DNA of 64,000 bases, from assembly GCA_964058845.1 (NCBI GenBank), contig CAXKVR010000003.1, positions 62,001 to 126,000 of the forward strand, in the 5' to 3' direction. Both the position numbers and the translations under genes were made by a program. A model generated the notes under the pieces. It searched no databases, was not told where the DNA came from, and saw nothing but the letters and a program-made list of their open reading frames with translations. Origin of the DNA: Carex sylvatica. Lineage: Eukaryota > Streptophyta > Magnoliopsida > Poales > Cyperaceae. Shown here in pieces: positions 33,892 through 45,061 of the stretch (its first letter is position 1; every line of letters begins with the position of its first letter).

Positions 33892-36525
33892 GGGGAATTT
33901 CACGTATGCCCCTCAAAAACTTTAAAATTATGTATTAAAATTTAAAATTACATACCCCTCTAAACTTCAAAAACTCACATATTTGTTGGATTTTGACAGT
34001 TCAAACCCATTGATTAGCTTAAGATGCGAAAATAGTGTAAAACAAAAATTTTACTTCTAACTTAAGTCAAGGATTAAACGAGATATGTCAGGAAACATTC
34101 CAAGACGGGCTACCTTCCGTATTCCTTTGACATCAAAATCCCTTTTAATCATTTTACAGATCTACTCCATAATTGATTTCTAAAACTTTAATCTAATTAC
34201 CAATTAAATAGATTAATATAACATATTTATACCTTGTTTTCAAACTCTAATTGGAATGCAGACTGAGCGAGAAGAGCAACACCGGAAATGACTCGGCTCG
34301 GAGTACCAGACGTATGATACCTCTATCGGTTATCCACCAGGACTAACCGGAGAGCGGTTTATTTCTTTTTCCAGAAATACTATAAACTGCGAAATTATGC
34401 AAAAACACTATTCACTGAGAAAAGATGAAAACACGTAAACACGAACTTACAATTATTCAGATTCACTAATAAGCAAAACTGAAATACCACGAAATTTGAG
34501 AAAATACTATTCATTGATCCCGTAAATATTCTTCTCAACAACCCGAAATATTATACATGGATTATGTATAACTTTCTTTTCAAACCCGAAACACTATTTG
34601 GGAGAGAAATCAAGAAAGAGAGAAAATACCGATTCGATTCGACACGAAACGATACGAGTGAATTAGTGATTTTTCTCTCTACCCCTCACCCTCTATTTAT
34701 AGGGTATATGGTCGGTTTCAAAGGACCAAAATACCCTCCATATGTGGCGGTTTCAAGAGGAAGAAACCAATTTGGTTTTGAGAGGAAGAAGCAAAATTGA
34801 TATTTTGCACTTTGATCCAAAATCGAATTGATTAGTTTTGGGCTTTTAGACTTGGGCTTTCGGCCCAAAATGTTAATTCTCAATTAACATTTATAATTCA
34901 AATTAAATATATATAATTATCATGTACAATTATATTTCTCTCGGTTGTTGTTTTGATAACTTTTATACAACGTAACGTGTACGTTTATAAATTAACTTTT
35001 TTGTTTTTGCTTTGCCATTTATTTTACATGATATTTATAATTTAATTATATCACGTATAATTAATTATAACTATTTTATTATTAATCATAATTAATTTAT
35101 AATTAATCAATAAGATTCTCCGATTAACTCCTATACGGTGTGACCCAATAGGATCTGTGTTATGTTGGTAAATAGAATTAAAAACTGTTTTAACTTCTAT
35201 AATCATAGGAGGCATCTGACATATGCACTATGACCATCTAATTATACAGATGATGATGTACTGTACAATATCAAGATCCAGTAAATTATTTTACTTGTGT
35301 CAGTTCTTCTGTCTCATAGCTATCAGATCAGTTTCAAGGTAAGTGTGTATCATCCTTGCTAACTTAATCTTGAGCATATTATCAAATATAATTACTCTTG
35401 TAATTATACCGCTAGCAGATAATCTTACTATATCAAGGGGTCTAGTGATGCTATAACTCGTATAGAGATATGAGGGACAATAGTACTTTTGGTAAACCAT
35501 CACTTCCTCAGCTAAGCTATGCATACGAAAGTGCTACCGTTATAACTGCTTTTTACAGATAGTGTTAGATAAAACTCACACATACACATCTCTTAGTAGG
35601 AACGATGAATACCTCATACTGTATAACTTAATACTGAATAAAAATATTAATGACACAAACACAATTCGATTTAATGTTTCATTCGGGGTTTGTCAAATAT
35701 CATGTTCCTAGAACACGTATCTAAGTTATTAAAATGACATCTCTTGTTAGTGGCCTATAAAACTTGACCATCTTTTAATCCACATACTAACCTTGTAGCG
35801 GCTAATTAGTGTTCCTGCTTATTAATTTGGTTAGAGACTTTTAAGAATATATATCATCTATATTATGGAGTTTCACAATTCCAGTCATGAACTCGAAATG
35901 ATCCATAAATGCAATAATACTCAAGGCAACAAAATGATATATAATTAAACATTCAATTCAAAATATATATGATAAAATTATCATATTATTAACTTCTAGA
36001 TTATTACAAACTAATAATATTTACCCATTTTATTGTCTTTTATATTATAACACATTCTAAATTTATAAAATACCTATTTTACTCTTTTATTAAAAAACAT
36101 AAAATGCCCATCTGACTCCAACTTGCACATATCTTAATGCAATGCACGCGGATCAAAATTACTTTGAGATCAGTGCTCGCTAGATTAGCATGAACCTTGA
36201 AACGAACACACAATAATCCTACTGCGATGCGTGCAGATCGAACGGTAGAGACACACAATAATTCTATTTCGATGCGCACAGATGGGACAGATTCAAATTT
36301 GAGTTTGATGGAGCATTTATAATTTTAATGAAGGGTAAAATAGGCATTTAATACATTTAGAATGAATTTTAATGTAAAATATAAATAAATGAGTAAATAT
36401 GTGAGTTTTTGAAGTTTAGAGGGAAAATATGTAATTTCAAAATTTAGAGGGAAAATATGTAATTTCAAAATTTAGAGGGAAAATACGTAATTTTGAAGTT
36501 TTTGAGGGTATATGTGAAATTCCCC
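33892..36525. mobile_element. Non-autonomous element with long TIRs and 11-bp duplication (Mutator-like)
   Basis: The ends are GGGGAATTTCACGTATGCCC on the left and, reverse-complemented, GGGGAATTTCACATATACCC on the right. Both continue through CTCAAAAACTT and a further 100 bp or more of inverted similarity. The right arm has an internal triplication of a TTTAGAGGGAAAATATGTAA unit (36413-36500). The element is flanked by TTATTTTCTTG at 33881-33891 and 36526-36536. An 11-bp duplication best fits the Mutator superfamily. The 2.4-kb interior has no transposase. A stretch at about 35120-35570 resembles retrotransposon leader or LTR-type sequence but could not be assigned. Confidence 0.75.
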
Positions 36526-36544
36526 TTATTTTCTTGGTAATTAA

Positions 36545-37503
36545 CAGAGGCGGATCCAGGATTCTGATCAAGGGGTAGGCACAAAATACTAATGAAACTA
36601 TAATTTTTTTTCTGACGAATTAGAGCAGAAAAGCATATAAGGATCTAAAAAACTTACGACTTGACCAGATAGGTTATGACTCGACACAGTTCAATCACAG
36701 CACAACACGGTTTCCATCGCGGCATGACATTGCACTTGTACCGGTTACGGGTTGTAACTTTCCGTGCAGATCTAAAAAACTCACAACGTAACAAGATATG
36801 TTACGACACGACACGGTTCAGTCACAACACAACATGGTTCCATTCCGGCATGACATTGCACGTGTTGGTCACATGTTGTGACTCACGTGTCCCGTGTGGT
36901 GACCATTCACGCGACGTAGTCATCTTTCGAAAATTTGACACGTCACGACATGTCACGCGAAAGATTTGGTCACGATACATGGTCACATGATCGAGTCACG
37001 TGTAATTAGGACCGTTAGATCTTAATCGAATGGTGAATTTTGATTAAACTAACATAAATTATGAAAAAAATAGTTAAACATGACTAAATATGACCGATCA
37101 CATTTGGATATGTCACGTGTGATCACAGCATGCATTGGTCATGACGTGACTAACATGTTGTGACCATTTACGTACTACGAATATTCTTTCAAATTTAGTC
37201 ACGGCACGTCATGTGATTCAAATCACGGTATGACTAGTTACGACGTGCTATTTAGATCTTTAGTAGCATATCTCTTGTTTATCCTAGTGAATCAGCAATT
37301 TTTCTTAATAGAGTAGCGAATTAGACCGCGTATTTTTTTCTTTAATTCTTTTACGCAAATCAGTTTTAAACTGAATTTTTTCTGTATAATTTTCTTTTAT
37401 TTAATTGTAAATTAAATTCAGAGTAAATACAAATATAAAATAACACTGAATCTAAAAAAATTGAGGATAGGCCTACCCCTGATCAAGCTCGGATCCGACA
37501 CTT
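36545..37503. mobile_element. hAT-like remnant with CAGAGGCGG end
   Basis: The left end CAGAGGCGGATCCAG...GATCAAGGGGTAGGC is mirrored on the right by GCCTACCCCTGATCAAG..GGATCCGACACT. The right end resembles that of the element at 51537-52846. The putative 8-bp duplication is poor (GTAATTAA versus ATTAGTAA), so the boundaries are tentative. Confidence 0.5.
36640..37264. mobile_element. Nested hAT-like element rich in TCACGACACG motifs
   Basis: It is flanked by AGCATATA (36632-36639) and AGCATATC (37265-37272), a 7 of 8 match. The ends AGGATCTAAAAAACT and, reverse-complemented, ACTAAAGATCTAAATAG are related. The interior is made of TCACGACACG/CATGACATTGCAC motifs and a tandem duplication of about 125 bp (about 36643 and 36771). 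The motif content resembles the hAT MITE at 28565. Confidence 0.5.
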
Positions 37504-37659
37504 ATTAGTAATGTTTCTATTGCTACCAAGCCTTTCAATTTTTTTTTTTTTTTCTATTGTGGTGATTCGCCTAACAAACTGACACGTTTTTGACGAAATG
37601 TTGAAAAAAAAAAAAATAATAAAATTGTGCATTGTGCCATGCTAGAGGTTTGCAAATGC

Positions 37660-38050
37660 CCATCGGGGGCGGACCCGATCCGTACCCGCCTGTGCCCGGT
37701 ACCCGGGTTACCCGTGCCCGAGCTCGGTATGGGTCGGGTAAACGGGTACACGGGTATGGGTAAAAAACGGGTAGGGTACAGTTATTTGGTTCAAAACCCG
37801 AGCAAATCCGGTCCGATTTACGCCCGACCCGACCCGACCCGACCCGACCTACCGGATCCGGACCCGACCCGACCCGACCCGACCCGACATGACCCGACCC
37901 GACCCGACATGACCCGACCCGACCCGGACTTGATCTGATCCGACCCGACCCGTTGAATTCAAAATTTTTTGAATTCAAATTCCCGCCGGTTCAACCGGGC
38001 CCGGACCGGTCTAATCAAACCCGATCGGCCGGACCCACCCGGGTCACCCG
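37660..38050. repeat. hAT left subterminal ACCCG array
   Basis: Tens of CGGGT/ACCCG motifs are present, including an almost perfect (GACCC)n run at about 37825-37935. The right-end counterpart is 43020-43235. These are likely transposase binding sites by analogy with other hAT subterminal repeats, which is inference. Confidence 0.8.
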
Positions 38051-38620
38051 TCGGTTTTTTTTTTTTTTTTTCTTTTTTCTTTCAAATTTTATTCCCTCCC
38101 AATATTTTCTTTAAATACCCCATCTTCCTCTCCAAAAATTCACACTCTCATTCTCTTATCTCTCATTCTCTCAATCTCAATTCTCCAATTTAATTATTCA
38201 CTATTTTTTTAATTTATTGTTTAAAAAAAAATATAATTGTAAATTTAATTCATTACACAAATCCGCAAACGGAATTACAAAGTTCGTCACCTCCCGCAAA
38301 ATTTTTTCGCGAGATTTAAAGGTAACATTTATTTCATTTTAGATTAATTTATTTTTGTAGAGTACATTTAGTTTATGCTTGATTTATTGAATATTAAGTA
38401 ATTAGATTTGTCATTTGTTAGGTTTGTTAAATTTATTAAGTAATTAGATTTGTTAGATTTATTGAATATGTTAGATTTATTTAGTTTATGTTACATTTGA
38501 ATATGTCAAATAATTATATTTGTTTTTAATTTCTGTTTTTGAAATTCTGTTTTTTAATTTCTGTTTTTTAATTTCTGTTTTTTAATTTCGGTTTTTTAAT
38601 TTTTATGTTTTTTAAAATAG

Positions 38621-39560
38621 GTTAGTTTTATAGATTTGAATATTTGGAGTGATTATATTTGTTTTGAATAGATTAGATTTATTTTTCGAAATTCGGATTT
38701 ATTTTTAATAGATCTTTTAAAATAGGTTAGTTTATTTTCTGTTTTTTTATTTCTGTTTTTTAATTTTCTGTTTTTTAAAATATGTTAGTTTTATAGATTT
38801 GAATATGTGAAGTGATTATATTTGTTTTGAATAGGTTATATTTATTTTTCAAAATTCGGATTTATTTTTCATAGGTCTTTTAAAATAGGTTAGTTTAATT
38901 TCTGTTTTTTATTTTCTGTTTTTTATTTTCTGTTTTTTAATTTCTGTTTTTTAAAATATGTTAGTTTTATAGATTTGAATATGTGAAGTGATTATATTTG
39001 TTTTGAATAGGTTAGATTTATTTTTCAAAATTCGGATTTATTTTTCATAGGTCTTTTAAAATAGGTTAGTTTAATTTCTGTTTTTTATTTTCTGTTTTTT
39101 AATTTTTGTTTTTTAAAATATGTTAGTTTTATAGATTTGAATATGTGAAGTGATTATATTTGTTTTGAATAGGTTAGATTTATTTTTCAAAATTCGGATT
39201 TAATTTTAATAGGTTTTTTAAAATAGGTTAGTTTTGTAGATTTGAATACGTGGAGTGATTATATTTGTTTTGAATAGATTAGATTTATTTTTCGAAATTC
39301 GGATTTATTTTTAATAGATCTTTTAAAATAGGTTAGTTTATTTTCTGTTTTTTATTTTCTGTTTTTTTATTTCTGTTTTTTAATTTTCTGTTATTTAAAA
39401 TATGTTAGTTTTATAGATTTGAATATGTGAAGTGATTATATTTGTTTTGAATAGGTTAGATTTATTTTTTAAAATTCGGATTTATTTTTCATAGGTCTTT
39501 TAAAATAGGTTAGTTTAATTTCTGTTTTTTATTTTCTGTTTTTTAATTTCTGTTTTTTAA
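38621..39560 (+). repeat. Six-copy tandem array upstream of hAT transposase
   Basis: The anchor GTTAGTTTT(A/G)TAGATTTGAA starts at 38621, 38784, 38960, 39122, 39227 and 39404, giving units of about 105-177 bp. Each unit contains TTCTGTTTTTTAATTT subrepeats. It lies between the subterminal region and the start codon, so it is presumably leader or promoter sequence. Confidence 0.9.
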
Positions 39561-39667
39561 TTTTCAATGTATGTTAGAATTATTTTGAATAGGTGAAATA
39601 ATAAGGTTACATATTTTTTTTAATATGTCAAGTAATTTACATTTATTATTTTGAATAGGTTTAATAA

Positions 39668-42198
39668 ATGTCATCTCATCGTGATTCCGTGCAAGAGGAC
39701 ATCGCGAGACTGTCGGCCGATATTTTTGGCCCGCCAATACCAAATTATCCACAAAGTTCCTCCCAAATTGCACCACCTAATTATCCACAAAATTATCCAC
39801 CAAATTATCAAAGAAGGGACCAAATACTAGATTTGAATTATCAACAACCCTCACAAATGAATGCACCGTATTATACTTCAAACGATCCAAATGTATACAT
39901 TCCACAAGAAACACTTCAACCGACACCACAGTATACATATGGAGGCATTGGCTCTTCTTCTGTAGCATCCAGTCAATTCACTGACACTGCTCCTGTAGGA
40001 GGTACACCTTCGACAGGTGAACCTGAAATTCAAGAAGAAGTTGTCCCTCCTTTGACAAGTGATCCGCCGCAAAAACCAGCAGGAAAGAAGACTAAAAGAC
40101 CTCCCCCCGAATACAATCAACCGTGGGCGAAATATTACAAAATTACCAGAGGGAGTAACAACATTATGGCTTTTGGACAATGTAAGGTAAAAACTTGCCG
40201 AAAAACTTTTGAGTATAAACAAAGTAGTGGTTTGAGTACTTTTAAGAGACATGCCGAGACGCACGAAAAAAAGAGTGAGTTTCCATCTGAAAATTCTGAA
40301 CCGGGACAAATCCAAACCCTTATAAACGCGGATGGTACCAGAACAAATCCAAAATTCGATGAATAAAAAATATTTAGTGAATTGGCCCGGTACATTACCC
40401 ATAAAGAACAACCAATAAGTATGGGTGGTTGCACGAGTTTTGCCCGGTTATGCATTCGGGAGTTAGGTCAACCAATGTACAAGAGGATCCATTATAGAAA
40501 GATGGTTAGTGAAATAAAAAACCAGTTTACCTCCACCAAAAATGACCTTAAAGCTCTATTTGCATACCAAAACAATAAGGTGTCAATTACCTCCGACATA
40601 TGGACTGCCGGTAAACATGGCCTTGGGTACTCTTGTATTACCGGGCATTGGATCGATGATCATTGGGTATTACAAAAAAGAATATTAAGTTTTCGAGTTT
40701 TGGATTCCCCCCACACTGCAACTGTAATTTTCAAATCCATTATTGAGGTTTTAGAAGAGTATAACCTTAAGAGGAATTTGGGTAACAAGGTTTTTTCTAT
40801 ATCCTTCGATAATGCTAGCAACAACATTGCTTCCATTGAGATTTTTAAACGGTCACTAAACCCGATCATGAATGGTGAAATGTTTCACCAAAAGTGTGCT
40901 TGCCACGTTCTTAACCTCGTCGTGAAGGCGGGTCTAAAAACAGAAGCCGTAAAACTATTGATAATTAAATTTAAGAATGCCCTCAACCATATTGTTTCAA
41001 ACCAAGAAAGAAAACAACAGTTTGCTGCATTATGCGTCACCTATAGATTGAGCAAGTTGAAGGTACCTTGGGATATAGATACCCGTTGGAACTCAACATA
41101 TAGATTGTTGAACCGATGCCTTCCCTACAAAGCTGTCATAGGTGAGTTTTTGAGAAGCTCCAATTCCGAGGCATTGCAATTCGAACTCATTGACGAAGAA
41201 TGGGATAAACTGCAAAGGCTTAGCAAATTCCTTGGAATCTTTTTTACTGCAACAGTTCAACTATCATGCTCGTACTCACCGACGTCGTTTGAGTTGCTGA
41301 GACATCTCTATGAAATCTCCAAGGTGTATTGCGAATTAGAAAAATCTGAAATCTATGATGCATCTCTCACGCCAATTGTAGATGCCATGAAACAAAAATT
41401 TCTAAAATATTGGGAAGATGTACCTCTCCTAGCCATTATCGCAAACTGCCTCCACCCGGCATACAAGAAGTTTTACATGATCAAAGTAGTTGAGAGGTAC
41501 AAACAGAATTTACATTTAGACTCAACCGGGGTGGAGGCTTACGTGAATTCGAAGTTCGATGAGATGTTTAACATATACCACTCAAGAATGAGTGACAACC
41601 GAAACCCAGCTTCGTCCCGTCCCGCCCCTAGGTATGAATATAAATATACATGTGTTTTCAATCTTTATTATTTATAATATCTACATTATTTGTCCACTAA
41701 TTTTTTTAATTGTTAAATAGTTCCACTACTATGAGCGCTAGCAGTGGTGGATTATTAGCAGATTTTCAGTCGGAGAGCCAACTGCACACATCCGCAAACG
41801 AGTTATTGGGCTATATATCGATGATCAATGAAAGTGAAGAAGGACTTGACGTGATGGCATGGTGGAGGAGGCATCAAAGTTCCTTGCCAACGCTGGCTAT
41901 GATGGCCCGCGATGTATTTGCTGTGCCCGTATCAACCGTCCCTTCTGAAAGTTGTTTCAGTTCGGCGAACAGGGTCTTCTCCGATAAACGAAGTAAGTTG
42001 GGTGCACATGTTTTTGAGAGACTTGTGTGCTTGAAGGATTGGATTGCTGCTGAAGAGCGTACGCAACATGTGCCTCAACAACCATCATCATCTGAAGCCG
42101 ACACTGAAGAAAGCGGTACTGAGACGCCACGTGAGGCTAATTTGGATTCTGACGGTGCCAAAGAGAGCGAACAATGGTATATGAATCCAAACTACTAA
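39668..42198 (+). pseudogene. hAT transposase (BED finger, RNase H-like core, dimerisation domain), one stop codon
   Basis: Exons 39668-41631 and 41721-42198 are joined in phase by a GT-AG intron, for a product of about 813 residues. Domains: a Pro/Asn/Gln-rich N terminus; BED zinc finger with Cys172, Cys177, His195, His199; RNase H-like core with the Asp motifs ITSDIWTAG and SISFDNASN; the C-terminal hAT dimerisation region (about 680-760) with MAWWRRH and VPSESCFSSANRVFSDKRS. The product would excise and reinsert the element. The only break seen is TAA at 40364-40366 (codon 233), between the BED finger and the core, with the same frame open on both sides. The ATG is the first in the frame after the tandem array. 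The remainder looks well preserved, suggesting recent inactivation. Confidence 0.92.
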
Positions 42199-43019
42199 AT
42201 AGGTAGTGTCGGTATAAATTTCTAACCTCTTTTAATCTTTATGGTTATTTTTTAAATTATAAATTTCTAAACATTTCAATTAGTTTTTAAGTTATTTATT
42301 TTAAAGAAGAATTACTAACAAAAAAAAGTTAGAACTCCGCCTATGTTATTTTACATAGCCAGTCCCAAGCCCGGAATTAAGGAGGAGGGTAACTTTTATT
42401 TTTTAATCTATTATTTTAAAATTATTCATAATTATTTTTAAAGTAATTGATTTAAGAAATTTTTTATTTTTATTTTATTCTTTTAAAGTAAAAGATTTAA
42501 TTATATTTTTGATTTATATTTTATGTAACCTATTAAAAATAAATGAACGTTTATAAAATATATTATAGATATAAATAAATTATGAAGCTATATAATTAGA
42601 ATGAAAATTTAAAAATAAAATAAAATGACTGGTGTAAAGAAATAAATAAATACATTTGTATTTAGCCGAATAAATATACAAATTTTCGCATGAATATTTT
42701 TTATATATAAGTTACAAATTTTATTTATTTATATACACTATTTGATATTTAACTATTTTGATTTTAAAAGTCGAATTATAAACATATAATAATATTCGTA
42801 CAACACCGTAAAAAAATACCGTAAAAAAAACAGAAAAAAAAACAGAAAAAAAAAATAGAAAAAAAATACAGAAAAAAAAACCAGAAAACAAAACAGAAAA
42901 AAAAACATAAAAAAAAGAAAAAAACCGAAAAAAAAAGGACAAAAAAAATCGAAAAAAAAACAGACAAAAAACCCAGAGAAAAAACAGAAAAAAAAAACAG
43001 GGAAAAAAAAAAAAAAAAA

Positions 43020-43235
43020 AACCGGACCGGGTACCCGACCCAGACCGGTACCATACCCGGACCGCCCTACTCGTGCCGGGTACCACGGGCACGGGTATAA
43101 CTCGGGTCGGGTACGGGTTTTGAAAAATATACCCGAGTATACCCGACCCGAGATACCCGTATACCCGACTTACCCGTACCCGACCCAAACCCGTGCCCGA
43201 CCCCGGGTACGCCCGGTCCGCCCGAACCCGGTCCG
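43020..43235. repeat. hAT right subterminal ACCCG/CGGGT array
   Basis: Mirrors the left array at 37660-38050. Immediately inside it is an A-rich tract (42815-43020). Reading that tract on minus gives Phe-rich ORFs that are not genes. Confidence 0.8.
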
Positions 43236-43257
43236 ACAGCATAACTCTATGCCATGC

Positions 43258-45061
43258 ATGGTATCCTACGCAATAAGAGCGGTGAATCGGTGATATCTTA
43301 CGGTAGGGAACAAACAAATGAATGGTCTCCTTTTAAATATTCAATGTTTGGTGAATCCAGGGATAATCAAAATGGAATAAGAAATCTATTTTTATGAAAC
43401 AGATTATTGATTCGTAGTAGGTCAATGAATTCATATCATCTAGCTAGATAATTTACTGTTTGAATTTGAATTCGAATTCGGTTCATTCATTGTGTATTAG
43501 CACGAATCTTAAAGAGCGAACGGTCCATATTCAAACTCAAACGGTATGGTAATGCAAAGGATGTAGACTCACTCCTCTGACCATGTGCAATGAAACAATA
43601 CAAACTCCTAGATATTTATGATTATGTTTTTTGTTTATTTTGGAGTAAATGATTAAAAATCTGATAGTTTAATTAATTATCTAAAGACAAAATATAGGAG
43701 ATAATATAGTTTATAATTTTATTCAACTTGAAGCTGAAAGAAATGATTAAAATCTCAGTGTAATTAGGTACCGGTACAGACAAAATAAATGGAGAGGGAG
43801 TGTTTTGAACAGCGTATAAGTAGAAGAGGTACCATACATACATACTACCATACCTGAGAAAGCAATAAATAAAGAGAAGGTTCACCGACCAACCCACCAA
43901 CCACGCTACCTCTCCCCACGTTTCATATTTTGAGGGATGCATGTGCCTCCATCGGCCTTTCTTTTCTTCTCTTCCTCACCTCTCTAGTCTCTGCTTCTTT
44001 ATGACCGCATTATGTTGTAAATTAATAATTTAGAGCAAGGAATCTATACAGGATTAGAAATTTGAGATTTTTTTTTTTTTCTTCTCTTTGGGGGAAAACA
44101 GTGGATCAATTTCACGATGGGTTACTTGAGGTCAAATGTGAGGTCAGGTCTCTATGTTAAAAAAGAAAAGAAAAAAAGAAATAGAAGAGAGATCGGAAGA
44201 GAGAATGGTCATTAACCTTGTGCTAAAAAGAAAAAGAAAAAGGTCCTATAAGAAAGCCCGCAGGCAACTTCCATAAAACACACAGCATTATGCCAACCTA
44301 CTAAAATTGTTCAAGTAATTTAACGGGAACTCGACAAGTGTATCGACAAATTAGATGCTACTGTGAACAAGCATTATTCCCTGAGGACCTCCACATGGCC
44401 CCTTGAGGAGGTATTGGGTATTTGGGTTGCTTCCTTCCCTTCAATTTGTGTTTATTTTTATCTGTTGAGGGTCCCATCCCATCCAGTGGTATTAGTTCCA
44501 TATCAGCTGATGCCTGATGCCATGCCATCATGTCCGGAAGGCGTCCAATGATGAATAAAATACCCATCCAGGTTATAAACCATCTGATTTTGATCGGACC
44601 GCTCCGAAGCTCACATGACTTTTCTGGGCTTTCGGTTCCGCCTCTTTCCCTTTCGTTATTTTGAATAAAAACACAACTAAGATATTATAATCGACATTAT
44701 GCTTACTGAACCTAACATCTCTCTAGGCAGTAGCAAAACAAGATTAGCAGCTAAATCAGCATAAACATGGAAGGAAGCAATTAATTCACTGGACCAACTC
44801 AAGCAATGAACTTGAAATGCTAATATTACAGAGAGATCCTTCATTCTCTTACATAGCGTTAGTACACCAAATTAGCTATACAACAACGGCAACTTGGTTT
44901 TATGCTAATTATCATCCTTGCTTCAAAATCTCACATATCCTAGTTATATAGTCCCGCTGTTGAAACTGCTCAAAAACCAAAGTTCTAGCACATTCCTATA
45001 TAAACAAACAGTACATAAAAAGGAGCAATTACAAACAAATTATCAGCTCGAGCTAAATTGC
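43258..45061. other. Intergenic region and probable SPL7 3' UTR
   Basis: No further gene is seen. The part next to 45061 presumably includes the SPL7 3' UTR and polyadenylation site, which I could not place exactly. Confidence 0.5.

Larger units (their letters stand above)
37643..43249 (+). mobile_element. hAT transposon, full length
   Basis: The 5607-bp element is flanked by a perfect 8-bp duplication TGCCATGC (37635-37642 and 43250-43257). The short terminal inverted repeats are TAGAGGTTTGC and TAGAGTTATGC. Both subterminal regions are GC-rich arrays of ACCCG/CGGGT motifs in an otherwise AT-rich element. A single transposase gene is on plus. One nonsense codon interrupts the transposase, so the copy is probably defective but structurally complete. 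Confidence 0.95.

Noticed and set aside
37822..37935. Possible telomere-like satellite (GACCC repeats)
   Set aside because: The unit differs from the plant telomere repeat and lies within a hAT element bounded by an 8-bp duplication.
37571..37978. Arg/Gly/Ser-rich or Pro/Asp-rich reading frames on both strands
   Set aside because: They are translations of the hAT (GACCC)n array in several frames at once, with no start context or domain.
38621..39560. CRISPR-like array
   Set aside because: Units of 105-177 bp with no short conserved repeats and unique spacers, in a plant genome upstream of a transposase.
42721..43317. Phe-rich 198-residue frame on minus resembling a membrane protein
   Set aside because: It is the complement of an A-rich tract inside the hAT element followed by the CGGGT array. 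It is compositional, not coding.
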